Shown piece by piece: positions 1 through 16,200 of a DNA stretch of 64,000 bases. The position numbers and the translations under genes are program-made. Below the pieces are notes generated by a model. The model made no database searches and was not told where the DNA came from. It worked only from the letters and a program-made list of their open reading frames with translations. Origin of the DNA: Pocillopora verrucosa. Its lineage: Eukaryota > Cnidaria > Anthozoa > Scleractinia > Pocilloporidae. How positions within the stretch are numbered: the first letter of the stretch is position 1; every line of letters begins with the position of its first letter. The DNA lies in NCBI RefSeq assembly GCF_036669915.1, contig NC_089320.1, positions 11,901,313-11,965,312 on the forward strand, written 5' to 3'.

Positions 1-1443
1 ACACAACCTGATCATGGTAGGGGTCCAAACAAGGAACTTTATTGTGTGAGCATATTGCATATTGTACTTGAATCATTCAGCATGATAAGATTGTCTTGAA
101 TGAATGACAAGAAAGAAAGAGAAATAAATAACATGGATGTGTGTGGTGAAAACATTGGGTTTAATGCATGGTCTGTGCTAAATGTAATATTCCTGGGAAT
201 TTAAGTGGCATGGATACTAGCATGGGAAATATTTGTTTATGGAATTTGAGACAGGGCACAAGAATGGCAGTTACTCTTATTGATATGATGGTGGTATGAC
301 ATTGAGAAGTGGTGAAGGAATGGGTGACAGTACAATCAAAGGCATGAGAGTTTTTATTGTGGAGTGCGATTTTCTGAGTGTATGGAAAATATTGTTTTTG
401 TCGATGGTGACATCTGTCTCAACAGTAAGAGGTTGCTGTCATGAAGTGACTTTCTTTTGTGCTATTAAAACAATGGCAGTCCTTTTCAAGACTTCCCTTG
501 CCCAGATGTTCACATCTCATGATCGAGTTTAATTGTGGGTTAACTGACCACTCATGATGGACTTCCACCACTTGAGTCTTATAGCCAGTGACATCACAGC
601 AAAACTAGAACAGCAACAAAAAGAACTTGATTTGGAAGACTGACCAATCAGTTTACATAAACCCAATTTAATACACTGAACTGACAACAGCTCTTCACTC
701 AACACTGATGATAACTTCCGCTCAGGTTGTCAAAACCTCAGTCACTGCAACTGATGACAGTTCTTCTCAGGAATACCCCCACTGGACATTCAGACTTCAC
801 TATCATATTTTCATTATTGTAAGCAATGTGCAAAGCATTGCTCTTTGGTTTACTAGAGAAAGAACAATTACATTAAGTCAAAAGTAGAGGGAGATTGAGA
901 GGTCATGTGTGATTCTGTGTTTGATAATGCTCTGTTACATGTTCATCATGATATGAGAGCTTAGAGTGCAATGTAACTCAAGAAGAAGGGAATGCTATAA
1001 CTTTCCGCAATAAATATGCAGACTCATATGGAGGAGAGGCATATGAAGAGGGATCTTGTGAGTTTCAAAGGGTTGCAGAGAGTATGCTGAATGGTATGAC
1101 ATGTCCTGAATGGCTGCAGTGAGGCATAAGATTGTTAAGGTGGTGAGGGAATATGAGTGAGAACACTGTAAGTACATCTGTGTGTGTTGGTCAAAAATGT
1201 GTGAGTAAAAAATGTGTGTTTTTATAAGTGTCAAACTTAACTGTGGAAGTTATCTTTGCACTCACTACACAAAGTAGGCAATGACTTATGTAATAACCCA
1301 AATTGATATAACAAAGAGGACACATATTCATATTTAAACACTGAAAAATTGTCCTGAATTACCATGCCTCGACACTTTTTTTTGGCAAGTTTTCTGGCAT
1401 TTGTGTGGCTGTTTTATTGTGCTTAACAATTCACTATGCTCAG
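1..1443. other. No supported gene; intergenic or intronic DNA
   Basis: I see no exon here that can be linked by phase to the coding exons beginning at 1444. The stretch may be intron or upstream sequence of that gene. The only recognisable content is a Penelope-related fragment at 681-805. Short open frames are AT-rich and lack codon structure. Confidence 0.5.
681..805 (-). repeat. Penelope-like element terminal fragment
   Basis: Read on the - strand, this stretch is clearly related to 59305-59425. Shared blocks include the segment around tccgctcaggtt and the segment around cttctcaggaatac. At 59.3 kb the same sequence precedes Penelope-like reverse-transcriptase remnants. A shorter relative lies near 7245-7300 in an SDHB intron. 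Confidence 0.55.
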
Positions 1444-2474
1444 TGTGACAGTTTGCTTAGACCTGAGCTGGTTAAAATTGCTCTTGTTTGTCTCATCAAC
1501 AGGCATGCCAGTGGACTCCAGCAAGTGCTGAAGAAGTTTTCAGAGTCAAGCTGTTCTCTGACACAAGATCTGGTGAGGCCTGTTATAATGTTTGCCAACC
1601 ATGACACACTTGGTTTATATGAAAATTCCTTTGGAAGGAATACATTGGGAATTTCTTGTTTACACATGAAGCATGAAATTATAGGAATCTTTGAGTGAAT
1701 ATACTAAGTTACTATGCTAGCACAGCACTAGAAGCTAAAAATGTTTTGGTCACCAAGATGAATGGGAAAAAAATGTATTGCCGCTGAATTTGCAGTAAAA
1801 GTCCACCTTTTAGTGACACTTGTATGGCAGTCATGTGACCAAAGCTTTTTTAGTTTTACCACAAATTTTTTATGGTATTACGTGAAACTGGGATAAACAT
1901 TTGTATGCAATACCATGAATGATCCAGCAGTTTCTTATTCATTAAGAGCTTTTTCTAGTTGCTTTCTGAATTATTAAACCCTGAGATGTCTTTGGAACCT
2001 CAGGAAAGGATTATCAGTCAGATTAATTTTGTTATTTCAAAGACAGGCAGTATGATCAGCATTGTAGTAGGTCATGCAACTTTGGACAAGCATTCTTATC
2101 TTATCTGTTTGGTAGAATTGTATTACTGACAATGATTTTAGGCAAAATTTGGACAAACAGCTGCTGTTATCATTGAGCAACCTCAATTCAAGCTCAAGTG
2201 GTGAAAGTATTTTCCAACATGAACATCTACAACTTCTTTTCCTTTTCATAAGGAAACTTTTACATGTTGTACGTTCACAGAGTGAACTGTGTTATTCATT
2301 CCTCTTTTCTCAATTCCTTCTTTTTTTTTTTTTCATTCCAGGCTTCTGCAAAAGAAAAAAAAACACAAGGAGATGCCAGTCACCAAACAAGAAGCTCATC
2401 TGCAGCCATCTCTTGGTTGGGTCTTGGTGAAAGAGATCAAGTTTTTCCTTGGTTTACATTGTTCCCATTGTTAA
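1444..2474 (+). CDS. C-terminal exons of an unrecognised protein (5' incomplete)
   Basis: Three exons join in consistent phase: 1444-1572 (43 codons), 2142-2200 and 2342-2474, giving 106 residues and a TAA stop. Acceptors are ctatgctcag, gattttag and a long pyrimidine tract ending ttccag. Donors are ctg|gtgagg and gtg|gtgaaa. The last exon is basic, with QKKKKHKE near its start, and ends LHCSHC. An AATAAA at 2553-2558 could be the poly(A) signal. Exons upstream of 1444 were not found, so the start is unknown. I do not recognise the family. The exon chain is inferred from splice sites and phase only and could be wrong. Confidence 0.35.
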
Positions 2475-2571
2475 CATTGAAACCAGAGGGTTTAAACATC
2501 TGCCAGGTTTCACTTGTATACTGTCGCAGCCAAGTGTCTTCTTGCAGAACTTAATAAATCCATACTGTTTA

Positions 2572-2660
2572 ATTAACCCTATCGAGCCCTTGAGTGACCA
2601 GTAAGGAATTTCTCCTTACAATGCTAATACATTGTCAAAGAGAGGGGTGATGAGAATAAA
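2572..2660. repeat. Truncated TTAA-type MITE
   Basis: It begins ttaaccctat after the poly(A) signal and continues with the subterminal pattern (tctccttacaatgctaatacat) seen in the full 205-bp copies at 27113 and 31239. The other end is not recognisable. Confidence 0.4.
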
Positions 2661-3162
2661 GAAAATGATCATCTTAAAAAGATTATTTTTTTGTTCAACT
2701 ATTCCTTATGCAAAAACTAACAGAAATACACATATATTGATATTGTGACCTAGTTTGGTAGTGTAAAGGTTAAGTTGACTTGGTGCCCAAGGGCTCTTTT
2801 GCAAAATTCTCATTTGTCCTCTAAGAAGGGCTTTCTCAAAAGCAAAGGTGGGAAGATCATACATGGGCAAAATTTTAGTTGCCTCATCACCCAATCTCTG
2901 CTATTCTGCAGCCCTAATTTCGCATGTTCTTAGCCATATAAAAGCACAAGTTTTATTCACCTCCAAAAAGACAGAATCCCTTGTGAGGACATTGTTCTGA
3001 TTCAGAAGGTTCTATCAGTTTGGGAAGGTACAACAAAGTATAACTTATGTTGTCCATTAATGTGAGGTTCAGAACTGCTGTGATCACAATTTTGGATTAG
3101 TTATTAGAGGCAGTTTAGCCTTCTCGTTTTGCACTATGAATGGGAAAAAAGGAGTTTTTGAC

Positions 3163-3359
3163 TAATAGGTAATTTAGTGTTAACAACTGAGTTGAAAACA
3201 TAAATTAGCCACCGTATAGAGTTTAAAGGCTGTTTTGAGCGACAGCCCTTCATCAATTGCTCTGATGAAGGGCTAACACTTGAAACATCAGCCTTTAAAT
3301 TCGTTACAGTGGCTACTTTACATTTTCAACTCAGTTGTTGAAACTAAATTACCTGTTAT
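3163..3359. repeat. Fold-back (long inverted repeat) element
   Basis: A left arm of about 70 bp beginning aataggtaatttag is mirrored by the right arm ending ctaaattacctgttat. Between them is a second stem-loop (agcccttcatca / tgatgaagggct). A related element sits at 7736-7918 and a half copy near 12597-12655, so this is a dispersed family. Confidence 0.65.
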
Positions 3360-4098
3360 ACAACTTGAACCCTTACAAACTGATTCCTTGTAATCAATCT
3401 TAGGGATGCTTTTTGCCAATGAGTGTAATCTTTTTAAACCTTGCTTCTCATAACTTGGATTCCCAAGTACTCAAACTTCCTTCATTTCCCTTGGTTATCA
3501 CCATTTGGCTGCATAAATTGTTATGTTTCTACAAGATATGGCATAGATATGCAAGGACAAAAAAGTTGTAACAACAAAAGTTATTTTTAAGTGGTTTATT
3601 AAGTAAATCCTTACTTGTAGCAATCTTATTTATAACAGCAGTAACCTCTGATGTATTTTGAAATTAACTGTTGATTATAAACAAGTACCTTACAAAAGTT
3701 CATAATTTATTGAAGAAATTTTATCACCATTGTATCCTGTACTATTAAAACTAATTCCACTTTAAATAAATTCGCAAAAGTTCCTTCATGTTGCACAAGC
3801 ACTTGTTGTTTTAAGAAAATAATCATTATAGTCTAACATGGAGCACAAATAAATGCAAACTAAATTCCGAAACAAGGACAAAAAAAGCTGTTTGTTAGCA
3901 CAATTCTTTCCTTCCTCTTACTGTTTCATGACATTTGTGCCTGCTAAAAATTTCAAACAAGTGGTAACAGCAGAGAGCTTAAATGCAAGCAAAATTCAAA
4001 TTACAGGTTTTCCTAAATACATTGAGAGATTTTTTGTACAACTGTGTCAAGTTTTATACTGATTCAGCGTGGAGAAGGAAAAAAAAAAGATTGCTGTC

Positions 4099-9036
<4,938 letters not shown>

Positions 9037-9459
9037 TTTGATTACATAAGTTAAATTGACTGTGCGTGGCTGCACGTCTTCACACGGGGGATTGGGACTG
9101 CATTGTACTCGGTGAGAGAGGGGTAGCTGAGGAGAGCAAAGTCGGACTAGATAGGGGAGGGTAGAGTGGATGATTCACTTTCCACGCAGTGACACCAGAA
9201 TCGTAAAATTACGGAAATGTTAGTCATTCGATGTCTTGACGAACAGTTTTGATGAAATTGTTATTCCGCAAACTTCGCATCTATGTTCTAAGTTTTCATC
9301 TGACAAGTGGGTAATAACTCGAATGAAGTACGACCCGAAAAGGCCGTGCAGTTATTTCCGAAAAACCCTTTTGGTGCCAAACGCAATGGATTTGGACGTT
9401 CATTGTTGTCGTTGGAGATAGATTTTTATTATTAGCCTCTTAGCCAACAAAAGTTAGAC

Positions 9460-9552
9460 TTAAGTAAGTAAGTTAGTAAGTAAGTGACCTTTATTTAAAA
9501 CAGGGTGGCCCATTCAGCTACGAAGCTGTTGTCCAGAGGGGCCCGGTATACG
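9460..9552. repeat. Dispersed-repeat tail with taag microsatellite
   Basis: An array of taag units is followed by gacctttatttaaaacaggg and a GC-richer stretch (ctgttgtccagaggggcccgg). The layout, simple repeat joined to a unique block, looks like the 3' end of a retroposon. Family unknown. Confidence 0.4.
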
Positions 9553-9658
9553 CCTAAAATCAATTACAATGATCACTTGTAGGCTAAAAACTTGTGCTCT
9601 AAAAAACCTTTAAAAAAACTACAGATATGAATTGTTTAAGTTGATACCATGTTTTTAT

Positions 9659-9693
9659 AGAAATCACGAGAACGTGAGGTTCTCGTGATTTCT
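9659..9693. repeat. Perfect 15-bp hairpin
   Basis: agaaatcacgagaac (9659-9673), a 5-base loop gtgag, then the exact reverse complement gttctcgtgatttct (9679-9693). It lies in the divergent intergenic region. Confidence 0.8.
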
Positions 9694-10277
9694 GTACATG
9701 TGAAAATGTAAGTATGTTATGACGACGCAATGAGTGTGATTTCTTTCAGGTAATTAACGTCTGGAAAGAAAAAGCTTGCGGATGACGGAAAAAGCGAAAA
9801 CACCGTACTTAGTCAATAATGCCCGAATTAAACCTTGCACATGCATGTTCTTAATTAAGATAGTATTTGTTTTACCCAAATTTGTGATTGAAACTCATCG
9901 GAAGTGTAAGAAAATTTTTTTCGGTTGACGAAAGCAGCAAAAATTCATTTTGACTTCCAGTGGACTTCCCCCTCCAGCCGGCAGCCGAGACCAAGGCGTG
10001 ACCAGCGCAGTACAAATAAACCAGACAGGGTATATTGTAAGTACGGATTAGTGACTAAGTCCAGAGCTTTTCCTATCTTCGCCTCTCAATATATATACTG
10101 TATACTGTGCTAAAAAAAATTAACAGAGGCAATCGTTATTCAAAGATAACCTGTCAGGCTCGTGACATTTCAGGTTTGCGTAACTTTTTGAAAAACTGCT
10201 GACCGCATAACTCAGTCGATTTGGTTACTCGCCGAGTATTACTTGCGGGACGTTCTGTAGTGAAATTTTTGGCGGAA

Positions 10278-13200
10278 ATGTTCAAAAAGCAAAAGAAGAA
10301 ATCGAAACAAGAAACACAGACTGTTGATAACAAGCTACAAAACCAACGTTCATCAAACATCGGTACTGATTTGTCGTTTGATGTCATCGAAAATAGAAGT
10401 AATGGTGAAATAACAGATGCCGATCAACCAGATGGCTTTGATTCTCAGGGGTTTGTCGATTTGACTCCGGCAGAAAATCGACCTGTATTACTGGGACCCA
10501 AACAACTTTGTCAGGTATTTAACTGAATAGTTAATATCTTTTGCCAAACGACTTTTGCATTTATATTCCACCCGTTTTAGAGAAATTGTGTAACATGTTT
10601 GAAACAAGTTCCGCGCACACAAACAAAAAATTATTGAGCATAGCTTTGGCCAAAATCTATTTGTTTGAAACGAGCACATTTGAACAAAACATATTCCTAG
10701 AGATTTACTCTCAGTCTTACGTTCGCTCGCGAATTTTTAAAATCCTTTGGTTGAACTGGATGAACCGTAAAGTTCAGCGGAAACGTCAGAAGACTAGCTT
10801 TCGAAGTCACGTGCAGTTTTTGATGATATAGGTGAAGCTGTGAAAACAAAACGTTGAAAAACAAGAGACAAAACATGTCCGTAGCAAGAATCTTTATTAA
10901 GAAGGTAAACGACGTTTTTGCACAAGTCTGCAGACTGTCTTAAGAGGTACTAGAAATGTTATTGAATAAAGGACTTTTCCCAAGGTTTCATCGTGCGTAA
11001 AAGCAATATTGGCTTTTCCTTGATTGGCTATTATTTCAAAGGTGTTAATTTGCCACTTTCAGAACTTTCCTGATATCTTTTGTTATGTTGAAAAACTCTT
11101 AATTATTAGCCCTTCTGCAGACATCAAAGACGCTTTTTTTAAGAAGTTTGTTTTTGGTTTTTGAGTGTGTGTTTTTTTTCTTCCAGCACGAATTATTTAG
11201 TAGTCTGCACTTTGCATAGTATGGAAGGTGCGCGCACAGCATCTTTTTCAAATGTTCATCTTGCACACCAGAACCGCTGCATTCACGTGCAGGATCTCAC
11301 CAGGCTCTGCCATGTTTCACCTATTTATTCGTTGTTTAATAATCCATATTAGATATGTCTCTAAATTGTAGTGATGACTGTTTTCGGTCCTTTTAGACCT
11401 TAGCAACACAATAATATATTATTGCTGTTTTTCTCTCTTTATTCCATATTTTTGATTAATTCATTTATTTAGTATGTTGGAACATTTGCTGTGAGTCTGG
11501 GTACAGGAGGAGAGGGGACAAAAACACTAACAACACACAAGGAAAGAACAAGATTTGTAAAAAAGAAACTCAAAGAATATCGGGTAAGTTGTATATCATA
11601 GTTTAGGTTGTCAGGATTGAGGGATTATAGAACCATTTATGTCAAGAAATAACTTGATGTTCTTAATATGCCTTTTTTTTATACAGCTTTTACTGAATGG
11701 ACTTCTTTCATCAGCTCTGAGGCAGCATGACTAAAAACCCTTTTGTGATATAAGTTTGCTGTATTTGAATTTATGTATATATGTTCTGCTTTATCACAGA
11801 CACAGACTACAGTATTTAGATTTTACCCCTTTGCATCCTAACATCAGTATGTTTGTTTTTTATACTATTCTTTATACATTTCTAAGGTGTTGATAAGGAG
11901 AATTTGTTTAACCCTTTAACTCCCAGAAGTGATTAACATAAAACTTCTCCCTACAATATCCATACATTCTTCAGCAAACAGGTAATGAGAATATTCAAAT
12001 TTATCAGGTAGAAGCTGCTATCTTGATCTAGCATCAAATTCTCATTAACTTATTTACAAGGAAATGTTTAGCAGCTATAGGGGAGAATTAACAATCAGAT
12101 CTTGAGAGTTGAAGGGTTAACAATCGAGAACTTTAGGTTGTGATCATTTCCCTTTTTCTTGTGACCTTAATGTGCAATTTGGGGGTGATATACACAGAAG
12201 ACTCTTGAAGTTTAAAGGATTAAGCCTTATTACCCATAAAAAAACTGTCTTACTAGACTGCCAGAGTCTGTAAGTCACAAACTTTCTCTGAGTGTTAAAA
12301 ACTAAGAAACTGAGTGGACATAACACAGGTTTTCTGATCAAGGCATAATAAAGAATAATAATACAACCCACAATTGGAACATCTTAACAGATGGAATATA
12401 AAATATGTATGTACTTTTCAGCTGACTTATGATCCTGAATGTACTGATCTGCATTTAGCTATTCACCTCCTCTTGTGGAAAAATGAAAAAAGTAAATTTG
12501 TTTCAGTTGTATCAATTGTTCTGGCCTAAGTGTTTCATAAAGGGGTGAGTTTCTAAAGAAACTGTGGTGCTGTGTTTTTGGAGGGTAGAAAAAGATAATT
12601 TGGTTTTATCAACTGAGGTATTAATGTAAACTGGCCACCATAATGAGTTTCAATGCTAAGTATTTTATAGGCAAGTGAAAGCAAAATAGAGAGTTGGTCT
12701 CTCCCCTATGAATATAACAAGTTTTAGTTTACATTTTATAGCTTTAAAATCTGAAACATGGAGCTTGCAGTGCATGATGTCAAATGTTTTTGTCTTCAGA
12801 ATGCCCAGAAAGGTGTAGGTGTGGCTATTCTCACCTCTACTGATGGAATCAAGGTCGTTTCTCCAGATGGCAAGGTAGTAGATTAACTTCTGGCTACTGT
12901 TCTTTTTATTTTAGGATCGTGTTTTAAAAAGTGTCAAGGGATTTTGGAAAGATTTATTCTCATTTCCTTTTTCCTGATTTGAAAGGGGAGACTGTTTTAC
13001 AATTTGATTGCTCATCCCAAAACTGAAAATCCATCCTATCAATTTGAACATATCTTTCCTACAGGCCATACCTGTTGGACTGACTTGTATACTTTTGATT
13101 TAACCCTCTATCTCCCAGATGGGTTAAACATATAACTTCTCTCAATAGTATCCATACATAATCCAGTAAATAAGTTATGAGAATATTCAAACTTATTGCA

Positions 13201-16200
13201 CAGAAGTTGTTATCTTGATTTATCGTATTTACCCGTGTATAATACGCACTTTTTTCTATAAAAATAACCATCAAAATCGCGGTGCGTATTATACACGGTT
13301 TCTATTGTTTTTCAAGCACATCCTAATTTGCATCCATTTAAATCACAATAAAGAAATTAACAAAAGCCTAGAAGTAATTGGTCTTTATTAGCTTGAGTTA
13401 AATAATCTACCGATGAAACATTTTCAATTTCGATCCACAAACACAACAAAAAAAGTAATGAAAGCCTTGTAGTAATTGGTCTTTATTGGCTTGAGTTAAA
13501 TAATCTACCAATGAAACATTTTCAATTTCGATCCATAAATAAATTTACTAGAGTATTAATAAGAAACAGCTGACGAGATAAACATTACGATCATTCTGTA
13601 TTACTTTAATCACAAACAATAAGAAATCTGAAATGGTAACAAAACTTACCACTGCAAAACATCAGTTGCAGGAAGAAATAACATTTTTTTTTGTTGTGAA
13701 AACTTTTTTTATGAAAAATTTGGTCAAAATTGGGGTGCATACTATACATGGGTGCGTATTATACACGGGTAAATACGGTAACACCAAATTCTTGTCACTA
13801 ATTTGCAAGGAAAAGTGTAGCAGCAAGAGGGGAGAATTAGCAATCAGATCCTGGGAGTTAAAGGGTTAAAGCAATTTCCGTTCTTTCTTGTTTTCATTTT
13901 ACTATGCCTTGATGGAACAAGAGAACTTGGGTCTTCCTCCCAACCAATCAATTTCAAAACTGAAACCAGGTGCAATTTGATCACTGCCATTTTCTTAGTA
14001 TATATCAGGCAGTTTTTCTAGTATTTTCTTTGAATTCATATTGTCTCCTTGAAACATTGTCCTCTGTTATAACAGGCTATTGGAACAGTTATTACTTATG
14101 GGTATTGGTTATATAACAGCTAATTAAAAAAAGTATTGTCCTTGACTGTTCTCTTTACCTCTTCTAACATGCCAGCGTTGAGAGGCACAACAAGAGTGAA
14201 TCATTGTCTCACCAAAGACCAAAAACAATCACTCTCCCCAGAGCTCAAACCTCAAACTTTCCATCCAAATTCCAGTGTTAACCATTTTACCTCTATGTTT
14301 TCCTTAGTTCTTATATATTATAGTATTTTATTTCAAGATGGTAATACTTTGACTTTGACTGGTTGTTTTTTTGTTTGTTAGCGTGTTAGAATGGCCCATC
14401 CATTACAAAGAATCTCATTTGCAACATGTGATCCAGAATTTAGACTCTTTGCTTACATGTCGCATGACCCCTCCCCAGTGGGAACAGCAATACACTGCCA
14501 TGTTTTCATGACAAAGTACACAAGGCAGGTATGTGAGAATAACTTTTAAAAAGCATTTTCTTATAACAATGCAAAATTATTGTTTTATTTATTCTACACT
14601 TTCATCTTTCTGCACTTTTCTCAAATGGGCAGCAATGGTTGTAAACTGTGCTCACAAGTGCAGTTGATTTACAAGCATTAAATTTGAAGCCCTGTTCAAA
14701 GGGTCATGATTGTTGATGATATCACTATCATTCACTATCATTCACTATCACGTTTGCATTCAAACAGTTCATGATAGTTGATGATAGGTGACAAAATATG
14801 CCATGAGATTGCATAATTGCAAACAACCATGACATTTGAAATTTTGGTCATGTTGCAAGTTGAAGAATCACTAAAGCCTACCAGGAGATGATGAGAATGT
14901 GAACAGCATTCTGCAAAATGTTGACATCTATTTTAGTCATTTTATCATTTGCCATTTTGCTTTGAGCCTGTTTTTGGCTAAGCTGCTGACTGCATTTCTA
15001 TCACTTAGTATCATTAGCTCATTCAAACAGCAAAAACTATCATAACTATCATGCCAAATTTGTCCAAACTGCACAATAATTGATGATAGTGGATGATGCA
15101 TTATAAGTTGTGCTCAAACTCACAAAATAGTTGAAACTTTCGTCAACCATCTTGACTGTTTGAAGGACGCTTTACTTTCCAGCTTGTTCTTAGTCCTCCT
15201 GTTTTTTTTAATTCCCCTCTGATAGGTTCAGAGTCTCACAGCTTTGGTTGGTAAAGCATTTCAAGTAGCATTTTCTGAATCAAAGTTTCCACAAGGAACA
15301 GAAATTAAGCTGGAACCACTGAAGAATGGCCCAGATGGAAAATCACCTCAAGGAAGGAAGTGGGTCAGTACACCCTTGCTAGTAGGATTTTGCTATTAAG
15401 CTGCATAGATGATTTGAGTTGATAGTGGTTTCCCATGTCACAGAATGTGAGGGGACATCTTGATGTGAAAGGTTTTCAGCCCTTTCACTTCCAAGATCTC
15501 ATTATAATTCTCCTTACTGTCTGCCATCCAATCATGATGTTAGTTTGGAGAATTTGATATTGGATCAACTAATAATCCCTTAGTTTATATTTTGTGTTGT
15601 TCTCATCACTTTTCTGCTAGGTGTGGTATTGATATTGTAAGGAGAAATTCCATGTTGGTCACTCATGCAGGTTAAAGGGTTTAGGTGGTGGACCATGACA
15701 TAGTGTGTGTGGTTGATAGGGGAACTGACTGCATCTGTAAGGTGTTTATTGCAGTGGGTTTGACTTTGATTGTTACTGACATGGTACATGTGGGTCCTGG
15801 AGAACCTGGAAAGTCCTGGAATTTTATTTTGACATTTTCCAGGACTGGAATGTACTGATTCCATAGCCTTTTCATCTTTTAGGCCAAGCTTGAGGCCCAA
15901 CAGGGACACGAGAATTCTCAGCATGCAATGCTTGCAAGGTTAAAAAAGGAGCAAGAAAAAGCAGCGAACAGAAGTAGTTCGCCTAATTCTTCTCCAAGGG
16001 AACAAGCCGCACCTAAGGAAGAAGCAAAAGCGATGGAGCAGGCCTCGCCAACACCGTCTAAACCATCACCAAGGATGGGAAGACGTAGGTCTTTTGGCAA
16101 AGCTCGTACCCCACCTGAAGTCCGCAGGTCGAATATTCCTCAAGGTAATGGAGTATTTGGGCAACACGATAGAAAGGCTGACCCCTCCGATGTGGTCACC

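Larger units (their letters stand above)
2475..4098. other. Convergent 3' intergenic region with repeats
   Basis: This lies between the 3' end of the unrecognised + gene and the 3' end of SDHB (-). It holds a truncated MITE from about 2572 and a fold-back element at 3163-3359. TTTATT at 3706-3711, an AATAAA on the - strand, is a possible SDHB poly(A) signal. No further coding sequence is visible. Confidence 0.5.
9037..10277. promoter_or_regulatory. Divergent intergenic region between SDHB and the PTB-SH2 gene
   Basis: SDHB starts leftward at 9036 and the PTB-SH2 gene starts rightward at 10278, so both promoters should lie here. No TATA box is convincing. The segment holds a repeat tail (9460-9552) and a perfect hairpin (9659-9693). 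The role is inferred from position only. Confidence 0.45.

Noticed and set aside
571..636. Possible terminal exon reading DITAKLEQQQKELDLED and stop
   Set aside because: Only about 20 codons, with a weak acceptor, and nothing upstream to join. It is too short to support.
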